Positions 52,432 through 61,532 of a DNA stretch of 64,000 bases are shown here, piece by piece. Position numbers and translations under genes: made by a program. The notes beneath the pieces were generated by a model. The model saw only the letters and a list, made by a program, of their open reading frames with translations. It made no database searches and was not told where the DNA came from. The stretch is from Mobiluncus sp963511525. GTDB lineage: Bacteria; Actinomycetota; Actinomycetes; Actinomycetales; Actinomycetaceae. Numbering within the stretch: position 1 is the stretch's first letter; each line of letters begins with the position of its first letter. Where the stretch lies: the NCBI RefSeq assembly GCF_963511525.1, contig NZ_CAUPIY010000006.1, positions 1-64,000 of the forward strand, given 5' to 3'.

Positions 52432-53892
52432 TTACTTATCCCACTGCGGAGGAATGTACTTGCCTTTTCCGAAGCGTGCCGCCAAGTCGCTGCCCACCAC
52501 GATGCCGTCGCCTGCAGTGGTGTTCCAGCACACCACGCGGTTGCCGGAATTACTGGCGTGGCAGGCAAAAATCCCGTTGGTCACCGTTTCGTTGGCAGCC
52601 AAAGTCCCTTCCGTGGCGGTGTCGATAGGTTCGATACACGCATACTCGTGGTTGCGGCTGTGCGAGGCGTAAAGCGCATCGCTGTATCCCGAATTCGGGG
52701 CTTGCGCAGAACAATAGTAAGGATCCGTGGAGTTAGCGAAACACTGTACTTGTGACTTGCCGAAAATGCAGCGAACATTGCCATCAGTAGTGGTAAAACT
52801 GTTGAGTTTCTTGGCATTTGCGGGGGGAGCCAACGGATTCGTGGGTGTGGGTGTGGGTGTAGGCGAGGCGCTGGCGCTCGCGCTGTCATCAGGGACAACC
52901 TGTTTTATGGTCTGGCCGGGGTGGGGTCCCGGAACCTCAATAATCTTGGTGGGGCCGGTGTAGCCTTCCGGCAAGCTAGTTTGTACCAGCTCTTGGGGAG
53001 TCGCGCTGACACTCGGGGTGGGTTCGGCCGCGTTGGCACTGAGTGAAACTGGTTTTTCAGCTTGGCTGGTGAGCCCCCAGACAACCAGCATAATCACGAC
53101 CAGCCAAATCAATAACCCGAAAATCATCCACAGCCAAAACCGGTTGAACCGGCGTCTGGCGGTCATCGCAGGACTGGGAAGCTGGGCACCAATCTTTTCG
53201 GTAGTAGAGAGAGCCGGAGCTGCGGGGTAGCTGGCCAGGTAATCTCGAGGAGTGGCGGTTCGTGCCCGGTTTATCGCTGCCATTTCGGCCGCGGCCGTGG
53301 CGGCTGAAGTTGAACCTTCCTGGTATAACTCCAGCTCATTAGCAGTAGGCTGAGGGTCTTTACCGACGGGCGCAGCTGGCTTTTCGGAGGGCTGAGGTTC
53401 CTCAGAAACTGGCGGTTCCTTCGGCTGGGAAGTATGGGGCTGCGGGTCTGTCGCCGGCTTGCTCGGTGGAGATACCTGGGGCTGCGGGTCTGTCGCCGGC
53501 TTGCTCGGTGGAGATACCTGGGGCTGCGGGTCTGTCGCCGGCTTGCTCGGTGGAGATACTTGGGGCTGCGGGTCTGTCGCCGGTTTACTTGGTGGAGATA
53601 CTTGGGGCTCTGAGTGGACTGGCGGTTTTGAGACGGGCTTGGTTGAGGCCATGTACTCCGTCACGTAGTTTTCCAGTTCGCCTCGCTGCACCAGTTTGGC
53701 GCGTTTCGCTAAGGCCGCATTAATCTGTGTATCTTGCAGTTCACCTAACCAATCCAATAGGTCGGGATAGGTTGAGGGGTTCAAAGCCAGCAGGGGACCC
53801 AGCTCGGGAGCATCTTGCGCGATAGTCTGCAGACGAGCCAGAGGGGTATCTGGATTGATAGCTTCAAGTTGTTCCTTGGTTAAATCTTCCAT
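52432..53892 (-). CDS. Single-pass membrane protein with N-terminal helical repeat domain and tandem-repeat linker
   Basis: About 486 residues. Residues 1-~75 (LTKEQLEAINPDTPLARLQTIA...ALNPSTYPDLLDWL) resemble the variant leucine-rich-repeat domain seen at the N-terminus of actinobacterial membrane proteins. A Pro-rich linker then contains four exact-length 14-residue repeats (VSPPSKPATDPQPQ) coded by a 42-bp tandem repeat. A membrane helix lies at ~250-275. The C-terminal outside domain has six or more cysteines (RCIFG, QCFAN, YYCSA, ACIEP, ACHAS, VCWNT). ATG 53892 or GTG 53898 are both possible; neither has a clear ribosome site. Function unknown. Confidence 0.8.
   Translation of the reverse strand: MEDLTKEQLEAINPDTPLARLQTIAQDAPELGPLLALNPSTYPDLLDWLGELQDTQINAALAKRAKLVQRGELENYVTEYMASTKPVSKPPVHSEPQVSPPSKPATDPQPQVSPPSKPATDPQPQVSPPSKPATDPQPQVSPPSKPATDPQPHTSQPKEPPVSEEPQPSEKPAAPVGKDPQPTANELELYQEGSTSAATAAAEMAAINRARTATPRDYLASYPAAPALSTTEKIGAQLPSPAMTARRRFNRFWLWMIFGLLIWLVVIMLVVWGLTSQAEKPVSLSANAAEPTPSVSATPQELVQTSLPEGYTGPTKIIEVPGPHPGQTIKQVVPDDSASASASPTPTPTPTNPLAPPANAKKLNSFTTTDGNVRCIFGKSQVQCFANSTDPYYCSAQAPNSGYSDALYASHSRNHEYACIEPIDTATEGTLAANETVTNGIFACHASNSGNRVVCWNTTAGDGIVVGSDLAARFGKGKYIPPQWDK
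53436..53603 (-). repeat. 42-bp tandem repeat, four units
   Basis: Four contiguous 42-bp units (53436, 53478, 53520, 53562), the first three nearly identical and the fourth with a few changes, then a decayed fifth. They code for the PPSKPATDPQPQVS linker of the membrane protein. Such repeats vary in copy number. Confidence 0.93.
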
Positions 53893-53933
53893 GAGCACAC
53901 CAGTTTCAACGTTTCAAATGGAAATTACCTCCC

Positions 53934-53962
53934 ATTATATCCATATTCCTAGCGTTTTCCAA
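53934..53962 (-). promoter_or_regulatory. Promoter of the membrane protein gene
   Basis: On the minus strand TTGGAA (53957-53962), 17 bases, then a perfect TATAAT (53934-53939). It lies 42 bases upstream of ATG 53892 in the divergent intergenic region. Confidence 0.65.
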
Positions 53963-54190
53963 GGTAATCTTAAGGTTTGTCCATGCAAAGGGTGTGAATC
54001 CTGCACCCGAAGGCAGGAAAGCCCTCCCGGAACACTGGCAACGCCCGACTTGACGGACCTGTGCCGGGTTTCCCGGCCTTAGTAACCGGATAATTTTTGG
54101 CGTTAGAGCCCGATTCCGGGGCCGGGATATTATTCCGGACACTCACCGGGTTAGACTAGGGTTGTTAGTTTTGGCGGCGAGAGGTGAGTG

Positions 54191-55201
54191 ATGGTGGGCA
54201 ATACCCAAAAACCCGTTGCGCAGCAGGGTCGTACCCCCAACCGGGCGCGCCCCAATCCTCAGAATCTGCCCGCGGAACAAATCGCCAAAGCACGTCACCG
54301 CTGGACCATCGCTATCATCGTGACTTCTGTCATTTTGGCGGCGCTCCTTATCGGCCTGGTCGTGATGTGGGTGCTGGGTGGTGATTCCCAAGGAGCGCGT
54401 TCGGCTTGCGCGAAAGCTAGCCAGGATTTAACCAAACAGTACACTTCGCTGCAGCAAGTAGTGTCCGACGCGGAAAGTACTTTGGCTGCGGTTGATTCCT
54501 CTCAAGTCAAAGACCCCGCGATGCTTGATGACATTCAGGCGAAAGTTCGGCAAGCCAGTAAAGAAGTGAAACCTCTGGAATGTACCGGTCAGGATGTCGC
54601 CAAAAAGACCACCACCATGATGGCTCAGGCTGAAGCGTTGAAAAAGCAGCAAACTGAGCTGGAGGCGGCGCTGGGACAAATTCAAGAAGCTGAAAATCTC
54701 AACAGTCTGACGGTAGCCCAGAAAGCCTTGGCAGATAAGATTGCCCAGGCGGAAAAGCTGGCGCAAACCGCTGCGGACATCGAAGCTAATACCGAACCCC
54801 GAGCTTCTCTAGCGGCTCAGATTGAGGACGCGAAACGCCTTTTGAACCAGGTCAACTCCCTTTCAACCGTGCCGGACGATAAAGTCGACGGTCTCAACGA
54901 ATCGATGCGTGCCTCCGTGGATCGTCTGGAGGAGGACATCACCGCGGTTACGAAAGCTATCGATGATAAACGCTTGGAAAATGCTCGGAAAGAATCCGAA
55001 GAACAGATGCTGCGTCAGCAGCAGCAGATGGAGCAGGAACGGCGTGCCCAGCAAGGCGGCGCGACCTGCGAGGTCGGCCAGACGATAGTTGACGCCAACG
55101 GCAATAAATTCTATTGCCGCACCGTTTTGGACCCTGCTACCGGAACCGGCCAAACGACTTGGGTTGGGGAACCAGCGGAACAACCGCAGCCCGGCAACTA
55201 A
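54191..55201 (+). CDS. Single-pass membrane protein with long coiled coil (336 aa)
   Basis: A short basic cytoplasmic N-terminus (~1-37), a membrane helix (~39-62, IAIIVTSVILAALLIGLVVMWV), then an outside segment of ~230 residues rich in Ala/Gln/Glu/Lys with heptad-like spacing (~85-290), probably a coiled coil, and a small C-terminal domain with a Cys pair (TCEVGQTIVDANGNKFYC). GAGAGG lies 5 nt before ATG 54191. It converges on pknB. I recognise no family; a wall-spanning division or sensor protein is possible. Confidence 0.78.
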   Translation: MVGNTQKPVAQQGRTPNRARPNPQNLPAEQIAKARHRWTIAIIVTSVILAALLIGLVVMWVLGGDSQGARSACAKASQDLTKQYTSLQQVVSDAESTLAAVDSSQVKDPAMLDDIQAKVRQASKEVKPLECTGQDVAKKTTTMMAQAEALKKQQTELEAALGQIQEAENLNSLTVAQKALADKIAQAEKLAQTAADIEANTEPRASLAAQIEDAKRLLNQVNSLSTVPDDKVDGLNESMRASVDRLEEDITAVTKAIDDKRLENARKESEEQMLRQQQQMEQERRAQQGGATCEVGQTIVDANGNKFYCRTVLDPATGTGQTTWVGEPAEQPQPGN

Positions 55202-55266
55202 TCGACGCTAGCGAAATCACGCCCTCCCTGGGTGCGGCAATCCGTTCTCATCAGCGGCAACCTGCC

Positions 55267-57120
55267 TCACGTGCCGGGCGATTCCGGAGCGTGTGAAGGT
55301 TCCGTAGGTGTGGTCGGGGTATCCGTCGGAACTTCCGGCTTAGTCGTGGGTTCCTCCGGGGCAATCGCCACCACGGCGGTCATAGACGTATCCAGCCCAA
55401 CCAACTGACCTGCCTTGTCCAAAGACAACACCGTGCCCGGAGCAGCTGTAGCATCTTCCTTTTCGGTAATCGTCAAACGCACCCGGTTGGCATCCACAAA
55501 CTGTTGCAGAGCCTCCTTGGTGCCTCCCACCAGGTCTTGGGGAATCCGGAAATTACCGGAGGCCACTTCCAGGTCGACCGAGTCGCCCTTTTTAACCGCT
55601 TCGCCCTCCGCGGGGTTGGATTTAATGACTTTGTCTTTGTCTATCGTGCCCGAATCAGCAGTCGTGATGCTACCAATCTCTAAGCCTTCTGCCTCCAAAG
55701 CCTTCCGAGCCTGTTCCTGGGTCAGACCGGCCAGCGAGGGAACACTGGCGTCGCCCGGGCCGGTAGAAAGCGAGACAAACACCTTGGAACCTTTGGCAAC
55801 CTTCGTCCCCACCGCCGGATCGGATTTAACAAAAATACCCTCCGGAATGTCCTCGGAACTGACCCCGCGGCCCAGGCGGAACACCAGCCCCGCATCGGTA
55901 ATCGTGGTGGAGGCTTCTTCCTGGCTCATGCCGTCCAGAGAGGGAATCTCTACCATCTCGTCACTCGGCTTGTCTCCACTGAAAACCAGCCAATATCCGA
56001 GGCCTAAAACCGCCAAAATTGCCAGCAGCACAATGACAATAATCAGCGGTTTCTTATTGGGTTTACCGCGATGGTTCTGGGTCGGATCTGTGGCTTCCAA
56101 AGTCTGGGTGGTCTGTCCCGCGGCAAACATTGCGTTAGACCTAGCGGTTCCGTAGCTAGAGGCGTACCCCTGGTTTACAGGGGGCAAGACAGTGGTCGCA
56201 CCACCGGCGGTATCACCAACCAAAGGAGCCGTCCAGGTTGACGTAGCGGGAGCTGCCACGCTTCCTCCACGCAAAGAAGCCTGCAGGTCAGCTCGCATAT
56301 GAGCGGCATCGGGATAGCGATCTTCACGGTCTTTCGCTAACGCTTTCATCACCACGCGATCCAAAGATTCCGGAATATCCGGGGCAATCGAGGAAGGCAG
56401 CGGTGGCAGCTGGGAAACGTGCTGGAACGCGACCGCCACAGCCGAATCGCCCTTGAACGGGGGCTGGCCAGTCAGCAGCTCGAACAGCAAACACCCCGCG
56501 GAATACAGGTCAGAACGGGCATCAACCTGTTCGCCGCGAGCCTGTTCGGGAGAAAGATACTGCGCGGTGCCCACCACCGCATCGGTTTGCGTCATCGTGG
56601 CTTGGGAATCAGACAGGGCGCGAGCAATCCCAAAGTCCATCACCTTGATTTTCCCGGTCGTGGTAATCATCACATTGCCGGGCTTAATGTCGCGGTGCAC
56701 CAAGTTTTGATGGTGAGCATACTCCAACGCGTCCAGGACACCGGAAACGATTTCTACCGCTTCCTCCAGCGGAACCGGATTCCCGTCCGTCAGCAGCTCC
56801 CGTACCGTGTGACCTTCCACGTACTCCATAACGATGTAGGGCACCTTTATCTCGGCGCCGTCAGAAGCGGTGATGGTTTCTTCACCCGTGTCATAAACAG
56901 CCACGATGGAGGGATGGTTCAGGTTTGCCGCCGATTGGGCTTCGCGGCGGAAACGGGCCTGAAAGACGGGGTCGCGCGCCAAGTCCTGACGCAAAATCTT
57001 AATCGCTACAATCCGGTTCAGGCGCGTGTCAGTACCGATATGGACTTCAGCCATACCGCCGCGTCCGATGAGCTGGCTAATTTCGTAGCGCCCGCCGATA
57101 ATCCGGTCAGACTGACTCAA
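55267..57120 (-). CDS. pknB: Serine/threonine protein kinase PknB with PASTA domains
   Basis: A 617-residue receptor kinase. Cytoplasmic kinase domain 1-~275 with GRGGMAEV, Lys41, catalytic Asp144 (HRDIKPGN) and DFG 162-164; activation loop TMTQTDAVVGTAQYLSPE. A membrane helix at ~347-370 and three PASTA-like domains outside bind muropeptides or lipid II. It phosphorylates growth regulators, including FHA proteins. TTG 57120 lies six bases after a perfect GGAGG and overlaps pknA by 14 bases. The C-terminus is Pro/Thr-rich. Confidence 0.96.
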   Translation of the reverse strand: MSQSDRIIGGRYEISQLIGRGGMAEVHIGTDTRLNRIVAIKILRQDLARDPVFQARFRREAQSAANLNHPSIVAVYDTGEETITASDGAEIKVPYIVMEYVEGHTVRELLTDGNPVPLEEAVEIVSGVLDALEYAHHQNLVHRDIKPGNVMITTTGKIKVMDFGIARALSDSQATMTQTDAVVGTAQYLSPEQARGEQVDARSDLYSAGCLLFELLTGQPPFKGDSAVAVAFQHVSQLPPLPSSIAPDIPESLDRVVMKALAKDREDRYPDAAHMRADLQASLRGGSVAAPATSTWTAPLVGDTAGGATTVLPPVNQGYASSYGTARSNAMFAAGQTTQTLEATDPTQNHRGKPNKKPLIIVIVLLAILAVLGLGYWLVFSGDKPSDEMVEIPSLDGMSQEEASTTITDAGLVFRLGRGVSSEDIPEGIFVKSDPAVGTKVAKGSKVFVSLSTGPGDASVPSLAGLTQEQARKALEAEGLEIGSITTADSGTIDKDKVIKSNPAEGEAVKKGDSVDLEVASGNFRIPQDLVGGTKEALQQFVDANRVRLTITEKEDATAAPGTVLSLDKAGQLVGLDTSMTAVVAIAPEEPTTKPEVPTDTPTTPTEPSHAPESPGT

Positions 57121-58588
57121 GGTTTTCCTCCTCTACTGGCGAGCTGGCTGGGGCTGCAACCGACGCTACGGTCAAGCCCGATTCAAGGTTACCGGTTGAG
57201 GCCCCGGTACGCAGGGTGGTTGCCAACCCAAAAATCAACGCTATCAACACCACAGCGGTGATGACCAATGCAACAACAAGTTTTCGTTTCGATCCCGACT
57301 CCGGTGGGGACAGCGGTTTGTCTTCCAAATAACGCATCATTTCCTCGTGACGCTCGGGAGGGATTGCCTGGGGACCCACCGGTATAGCAGCAGGTTGGGT
57401 CGGTTTTACCCGCTGAAAATTGGGTCTGAAGGGCGAGGCGGATGTCTCCGAAGCAGAAGCGGCGGGCGGGATCGAATCGGTCTGGTACGGGCCAACTGCG
57501 GGAGCCGTTGTGTCAGGTTTGGCCGAGACCACACGAGGGGGTTGCGGAGCCGGTTCAACCGGCGCAGCAGGCGCTTTGGTGGGAGTGACCGGGGAGGGGG
57601 ACGCCGCAGGTGGGGTTGGAGAGGCCGATACGGCGCGTGCATCTGCGGGCGGGGAGCCCGGAGAAGTATTTTTCGGGGTATCTTCGACCGGTGCCACGGG
57701 CATCTGGGCGGTCGGGGGAGCGTCGGCCAAATTGCGTGAAAAACTCATGCGCGGGGTAAACGACAGTGGCACCGTGCCGTGCCACAGCGCCTGAATCGCC
57801 TCAGCGAGCTGTTTCGCCGATTGCGGACGCAGCCGCGGGTCTTTTTCCAACATTTGGTAAATCAACGCTGCCACTTGGGGATTTACCGTCTCGGGAAGAG
57901 GCGGAACCGGGTCTTTCACGTGTGACATCGCGATGTCGACCTGAGTCGGACCCGTAAACGGACGTTTTCCAGCCAAGGCTTCGTAGGCGATGACACCCAG
58001 AGCATAAATATCACCCAAGGCGGTCGCGGTTTCACCCATCGCCTGTTCGGGAGGCAGATATTGGGCGGTACCCATCACCATCCCGGCCGCGGTCAGGGCC
58101 TCGGCGCGCGGGGCCAACGAAATCCCGAAGTCCGTCAGCTTCGCCACGCCCTTGTCGGAAACCAAAATATTCGAAGGCTTCACATCACGGTGAATGACGT
58201 GCGCCTCGTGGGAAGCTTGCAAGCCGTTGGCAATCTGGATCAGAATCGGGGCCAGTTGTTCCCAGGTCAGAATCTGGCCTCCCGCCAGAATATCCGACAG
58301 GGGACGGCCCTCCACCAGTTCCATCACGATCCAGCCCTGGCCATCTGTTTCGCCCCAATCAAAAACGGCGGCGAGGTTGGGATGATGCAGGCGGGCGGCG
58401 TTGGTAGCTTCGGCACGCAGACGGGCCAGGAATGTCGCCTGACCGATGAGTTCCTCTTTCAACACCTTCACCGCGACGACGTTTTGGCTGCGTTTGTCCC
58501 AACCGCGCCAAATCACCCCCATTCCGCCGGTCGCCAGAATGGAAACCAGGCGGTAACGGTCGTTGAGCACCGTATTTGCTCCAATCAT
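57107..58588 (-). CDS. pknA: Serine/threonine protein kinase PknA
   Basis: A 493-residue kinase: glycine loop ATGGMGV, Lys41, catalytic Asp135 (HRDVKPSN), DFG 153-155 and GTAQYLPPEQ. After the kinase (~1-275) comes a ~160-residue Pro/Ala-rich linker, a membrane helix (~440-462) and a very short outside tail with no PASTA domain. AGGAG lies 7 nt before the ATG, which overlaps the pbpA stop by 4 bases. It is the usual partner of PknB. Confidence 0.95.
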   Translation of the reverse strand: MIGANTVLNDRYRLVSILATGGMGVIWRGWDKRSQNVVAVKVLKEELIGQATFLARLRAEATNAARLHHPNLAAVFDWGETDGQGWIVMELVEGRPLSDILAGGQILTWEQLAPILIQIANGLQASHEAHVIHRDVKPSNILVSDKGVAKLTDFGISLAPRAEALTAAGMVMGTAQYLPPEQAMGETATALGDIYALGVIAYEALAGKRPFTGPTQVDIAMSHVKDPVPPLPETVNPQVAALIYQMLEKDPRLRPQSAKQLAEAIQALWHGTVPLSFTPRMSFSRNLADAPPTAQMPVAPVEDTPKNTSPGSPPADARAVSASPTPPAASPSPVTPTKAPAAPVEPAPQPPRVVSAKPDTTAPAVGPYQTDSIPPAASASETSASPFRPNFQRVKPTQPAAIPVGPQAIPPERHEEMMRYLEDKPLSPPESGSKRKLVVALVITAVVLIALIFGLATTLRTGASTGNLESGLTVASVAAPASSPVEEENLESV

Positions 58589-60045
58589 TGGCTCACTCCT
58601 GCCTGCAAAATGCTGCGTGCCAGCGGGGCAGCCACGGTACCCCCGGTACCGCGTACGCCCTGCGGGTCCTCCACCACAATCGCTACGGCAATGCGCGGGT
58701 CTTCCGCCGGGGCAAACCCTACAAACCAGTGATCCAGGCCGCGCCCCACCCCCGTTTCGGCGGTTCCGGTTTTACCTGCTACGTTCAGGCCGGGAATGCC
58801 GGCAGCCTTGCCGGTTCCGGATTGCACAACTTCCACCATCATCTGGCGGATACTGGCGGCGATTTCCGGTGACACCGCCTGGCTCAAAACTTGTGGAGCA
58901 TACTGTTTGAGCACCTGGAAATCGGAGGACAGCTCCTGATTGATCAGGTAAGGCGTCATGACTTTTCCGTCGTTAGCGACAGCGCTCGCCACCATCGCCA
59001 TCTGTAGGGGCGTCACCCGCACGGACTGCTGGCCAATCGCGGCGTTCGCCAGGAAAGACGGCGCTTCCGGAGGAGGAAATTGGGAAGCTACCCCGGTCAG
59101 AGGCACGTTCGGGACGGTGCCGAAACCAAAGGCCTTGGCTTGTGCCTGCAAAGGCTCGCCGCCCAATTGCATTCCCAATGCGCCGAACGGGGTGTTACAG
59201 GACAGGGCAAAGGCTTTATGCAACGGCACTTGGCCGTTTCCACAGGATTCTCCGGCAAAGTTGATGAGTTTCACGTTGGTGCCCGGCAAATCCAGAGAAT
59301 CGGGAGCGTCCACAATAGTATCCGCGGCAACTGTCCCGTGAGACAGCAGAGCCGCGGTCGTCACAATCTTAAACGTCGAACCGGGCGGATAAAGTTCGCT
59401 AATTGCTCTGTTTAGCAGGGGTTTTTGCGGGTCGGCGACCAAAGCGTTGTAGGTACTTTGCAGGGCGTTGCCGTCCGGGCCGCTCAAGGCGTTGGGGTCA
59501 AAAGTGGGGGAGGACGCCATTCCCAGGATTTCTCCCGTTTTCGGGTTCAGCGCCACGGCGGCGCCGGTTTTCCCGGACAATGCCGCGGTCATCGCGTCTT
59601 GGACTGCCGGATTGATGGTCAGTGACACGTTTCCGGCCTGCGGCTGGGCACCGGTAAACAAGTCTTGTAGGCGCTGCATCCATTGGGAATCCGCCTTGCC
59701 GGACAAAACCGGTTCGGCGGCCTTCTCCAAATCCGTCATCTGGCCGCGAATTGCCGCCGGGAAGTATCCCGTAATATGGGCGTACTTTGCGCCCTGAGGA
59801 TAGTTTCGGGCGTAGGTCACGTCCGGATCAGTTCCTACTGGCAGCGACTGAGCCAATACCAGGGCACCGTCTCCGGTCACGATCTTGCCGCGCTCCTGGT
59901 TCCAGTAGGCATCGGTGACCCGCCGGTTCAGGGGGTGAGCGTTGAGGGTCGGAGCAAAAATAAACTGCTGATAGGTTAACGCCCCCATCAAAGCCACAAT
60001 CATGACAATCAGGGCAACCGCTAAACGGCGAATCTGAGCGTTCAT
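58585..60045 (-). CDS. pbpA: Penicillin-binding protein PbpA (class B transpeptidase)
   Basis: A 486-residue division/elongation transpeptidase with one N-terminal membrane helix (~7-27), a dimerisation region and a transpeptidase domain carrying PPGSTFK (catalytic Ser), SCN (SxN motif) and GKTGTAE (KTG motif). It crosslinks peptidoglycan outside the membrane and works with RodA, whose gene overlaps it by 4 bases. Confidence 0.96.
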   Translation of the reverse strand: MNAQIRRLAVALIVMIVALMGALTYQQFIFAPTLNAHPLNRRVTDAYWNQERGKIVTGDGALVLAQSLPVGTDPDVTYARNYPQGAKYAHITGYFPAAIRGQMTDLEKAAEPVLSGKADSQWMQRLQDLFTGAQPQAGNVSLTINPAVQDAMTAALSGKTGAAVALNPKTGEILGMASSPTFDPNALSGPDGNALQSTYNALVADPQKPLLNRAISELYPPGSTFKIVTTAALLSHGTVAADTIVDAPDSLDLPGTNVKLINFAGESCGNGQVPLHKAFALSCNTPFGALGMQLGGEPLQAQAKAFGFGTVPNVPLTGVASQFPPPEAPSFLANAAIGQQSVRVTPLQMAMVASAVANDGKVMTPYLINQELSSDFQVLKQYAPQVLSQAVSPEIAASIRQMMVEVVQSGTGKAAGIPGLNVAGKTGTAETGVGRGLDHWFVGFAPAEDPRIAVAIVVEDPQGVRGTGGTVAAPLARSILQAGVSQ

Positions 60046-61532
60046 TGCGGCATCACCACCCTTTCGGTGGCGGCGTAGTCAAGAGGTCCCCCGGCGAGCC
60101 CAGCATCTCCCGAGTCACCGGTACCGGATGTCAACCGAAAACCGCCGGACCCATCGGATGGAACTGGTCGACGTGCTGAATCGGAAATGCGCAGCAGAAT
60201 CGCTACCGCCAACCAGTTGGCGACGGAAGAAACGCCCCCCGCCGCCAGGAACGGGGCGGTCAGGCCGGTGGAGGGAATCAAGCGGGTCACGCCCCCCGCC
60301 ACGATAAACAGCTGCGCCCCAATCCCGAAAGCCAAAGCCGTGGCCAGCAGTTTCCCGAAACCATCGCGCACCCCCATCGCGGCTCGCAATCCGCGCAACA
60401 CCAGAATCAGGTACAGCAGCATTACGGCCAACATACCGGTCAGACCGATTTCCTCAGCGACAGAGGACACGATGAAATCCGAGTTTGCCAAGGGAGTTTG
60501 ACCCGGCCGGCCCAAACCCCACCCGGTTCCGGTCAAGCCGCCGTAAGCCATGCCGAACAGGGCGTTGACCAGCTGCCAAGAACCGCCGACTCGATCCGGG
60601 TTGGCGACATCCAAATCCAGAGCATTCAGCCAGTTCGTCACCCGGTCTTGCACGTGAGAGAAGGACAGGTACGCCACGACGGCCATCGGTATCATCAACA
60701 CCCCGCCGAAAATAATCCAAGATGGTCGGTCCGTAGCGACATAGAGGACGGCGACAAAGATGGCGAACAGCAAAAGCGCCACCCCCAGGTCCTTTTGCAG
60801 CACCAGCAGGCCCATCACCGCAGCCCAGACCACCAGAATCGGCAGCAGGTCGCGCCACCGGGGCAGCTGAATGAATCCGAGCTTTTTGCCGGCGATAGCC
60901 AGGGAATCCCGACGGTATTCCAGGTAGCCGGCAAAGAAAATCGCCAGCAAAATCTTGGCGAATTCGTTAGGTTGAATCGTGAATCCCAAGATGCGCAAGG
61001 AAATATCGGCACCGTTGACGGTTTGACCGAGTCCCGGAATCTTGGTGGAAAGCATCAGCAAAATGGCGACAACCAGGGCGGGCCAGGCAAATTTTCGCAG
61101 GCTGCGATGATCCCGAAACGCCAGCAAGGTCAGGATTACCACCACGATGGAGCCGATCATGAAAACGACTTGGCGTTCATTGTTGACCTGGGTCAACATG
61201 GCGTTACGCACCGCGGTGGAACCGGTGGTATCGGCGCGCTGCTGATAGTACAGATCCAGGCGCGAAATCATCGCTAAACCGATTCCGTTTAACGCCACAG
61301 CCACCGGCATAATGACCGGGTCGGCGTAGGGCGCCAAAAACCGTATCGCCACGTGCAGACTGATTCCCCCCACGGCGATTGCGGCGCAATACCAGTACCA
61401 AACCTGGGGAGCCTCCGGGTGAGAAACCATGACGGAAAGGTAAGCTCCGACCCCGACCAAGATTGCCAGGATGAGCAAAACGAGTTCAGAGCGGCGTCCG
61501 GATCTGGCAGGATATTGCACGATGGTAGCCAT
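60042..61532 (-). CDS. rodA: RodA/FtsW family peptidoglycan glycosyltransferase
   Basis: A 496-residue protein with about ten to twelve membrane helices and SEDS-family segments such as GFTIQPNEFAKI, ILQKDLGVALLLF, GWGLGRPGQTP and DFIVSSVAEEIGLTG. SEDS proteins polymerise glycan from lipid II with a cognate class B penicillin-binding protein, here PbpA. The ATG overlaps the pstP stop by one base, behind GGAGG. The C-terminal ~45 residues form a hydrophilic cytoplasmic tail. Confidence 0.95.
   Translation of the reverse strand: MATIVQYPARSGRRSELVLLILAILVGVGAYLSVMVSHPEAPQVWYWYCAAIAVGGISLHVAIRFLAPYADPVIMPVAVALNGIGLAMISRLDLYYQQRADTTGSTAVRNAMLTQVNNERQVVFMIGSIVVVILTLLAFRDHRSLRKFAWPALVVAILLMLSTKIPGLGQTVNGADISLRILGFTIQPNEFAKILLAIFFAGYLEYRRDSLAIAGKKLGFIQLPRWRDLLPILVVWAAVMGLLVLQKDLGVALLLFAIFVAVLYVATDRPSWIIFGGVLMIPMAVVAYLSFSHVQDRVTNWLNALDLDVANPDRVGGSWQLVNALFGMAYGGLTGTGWGLGRPGQTPLANSDFIVSSVAEEIGLTGMLAVMLLYLILVLRGLRAAMGVRDGFGKLLATALAFGIGAQLFIVAGGVTRLIPSTGLTAPFLAAGGVSSVANWLAVAILLRISDSARRPVPSDGSGGFRLTSGTGDSGDAGLAGGPLDYAATERVVMPQ

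Noticed and set aside
53436..53603. Possible CRISPR array
   Set aside because: The units are contiguous with no spacers, are in frame with a Pro-rich protein linker, and no cas genes are present.
53899..54190. A small gene in the divergent region between the two membrane protein genes
   Set aside because: Only promoter-like signals are seen. The short frames lack start-site support.
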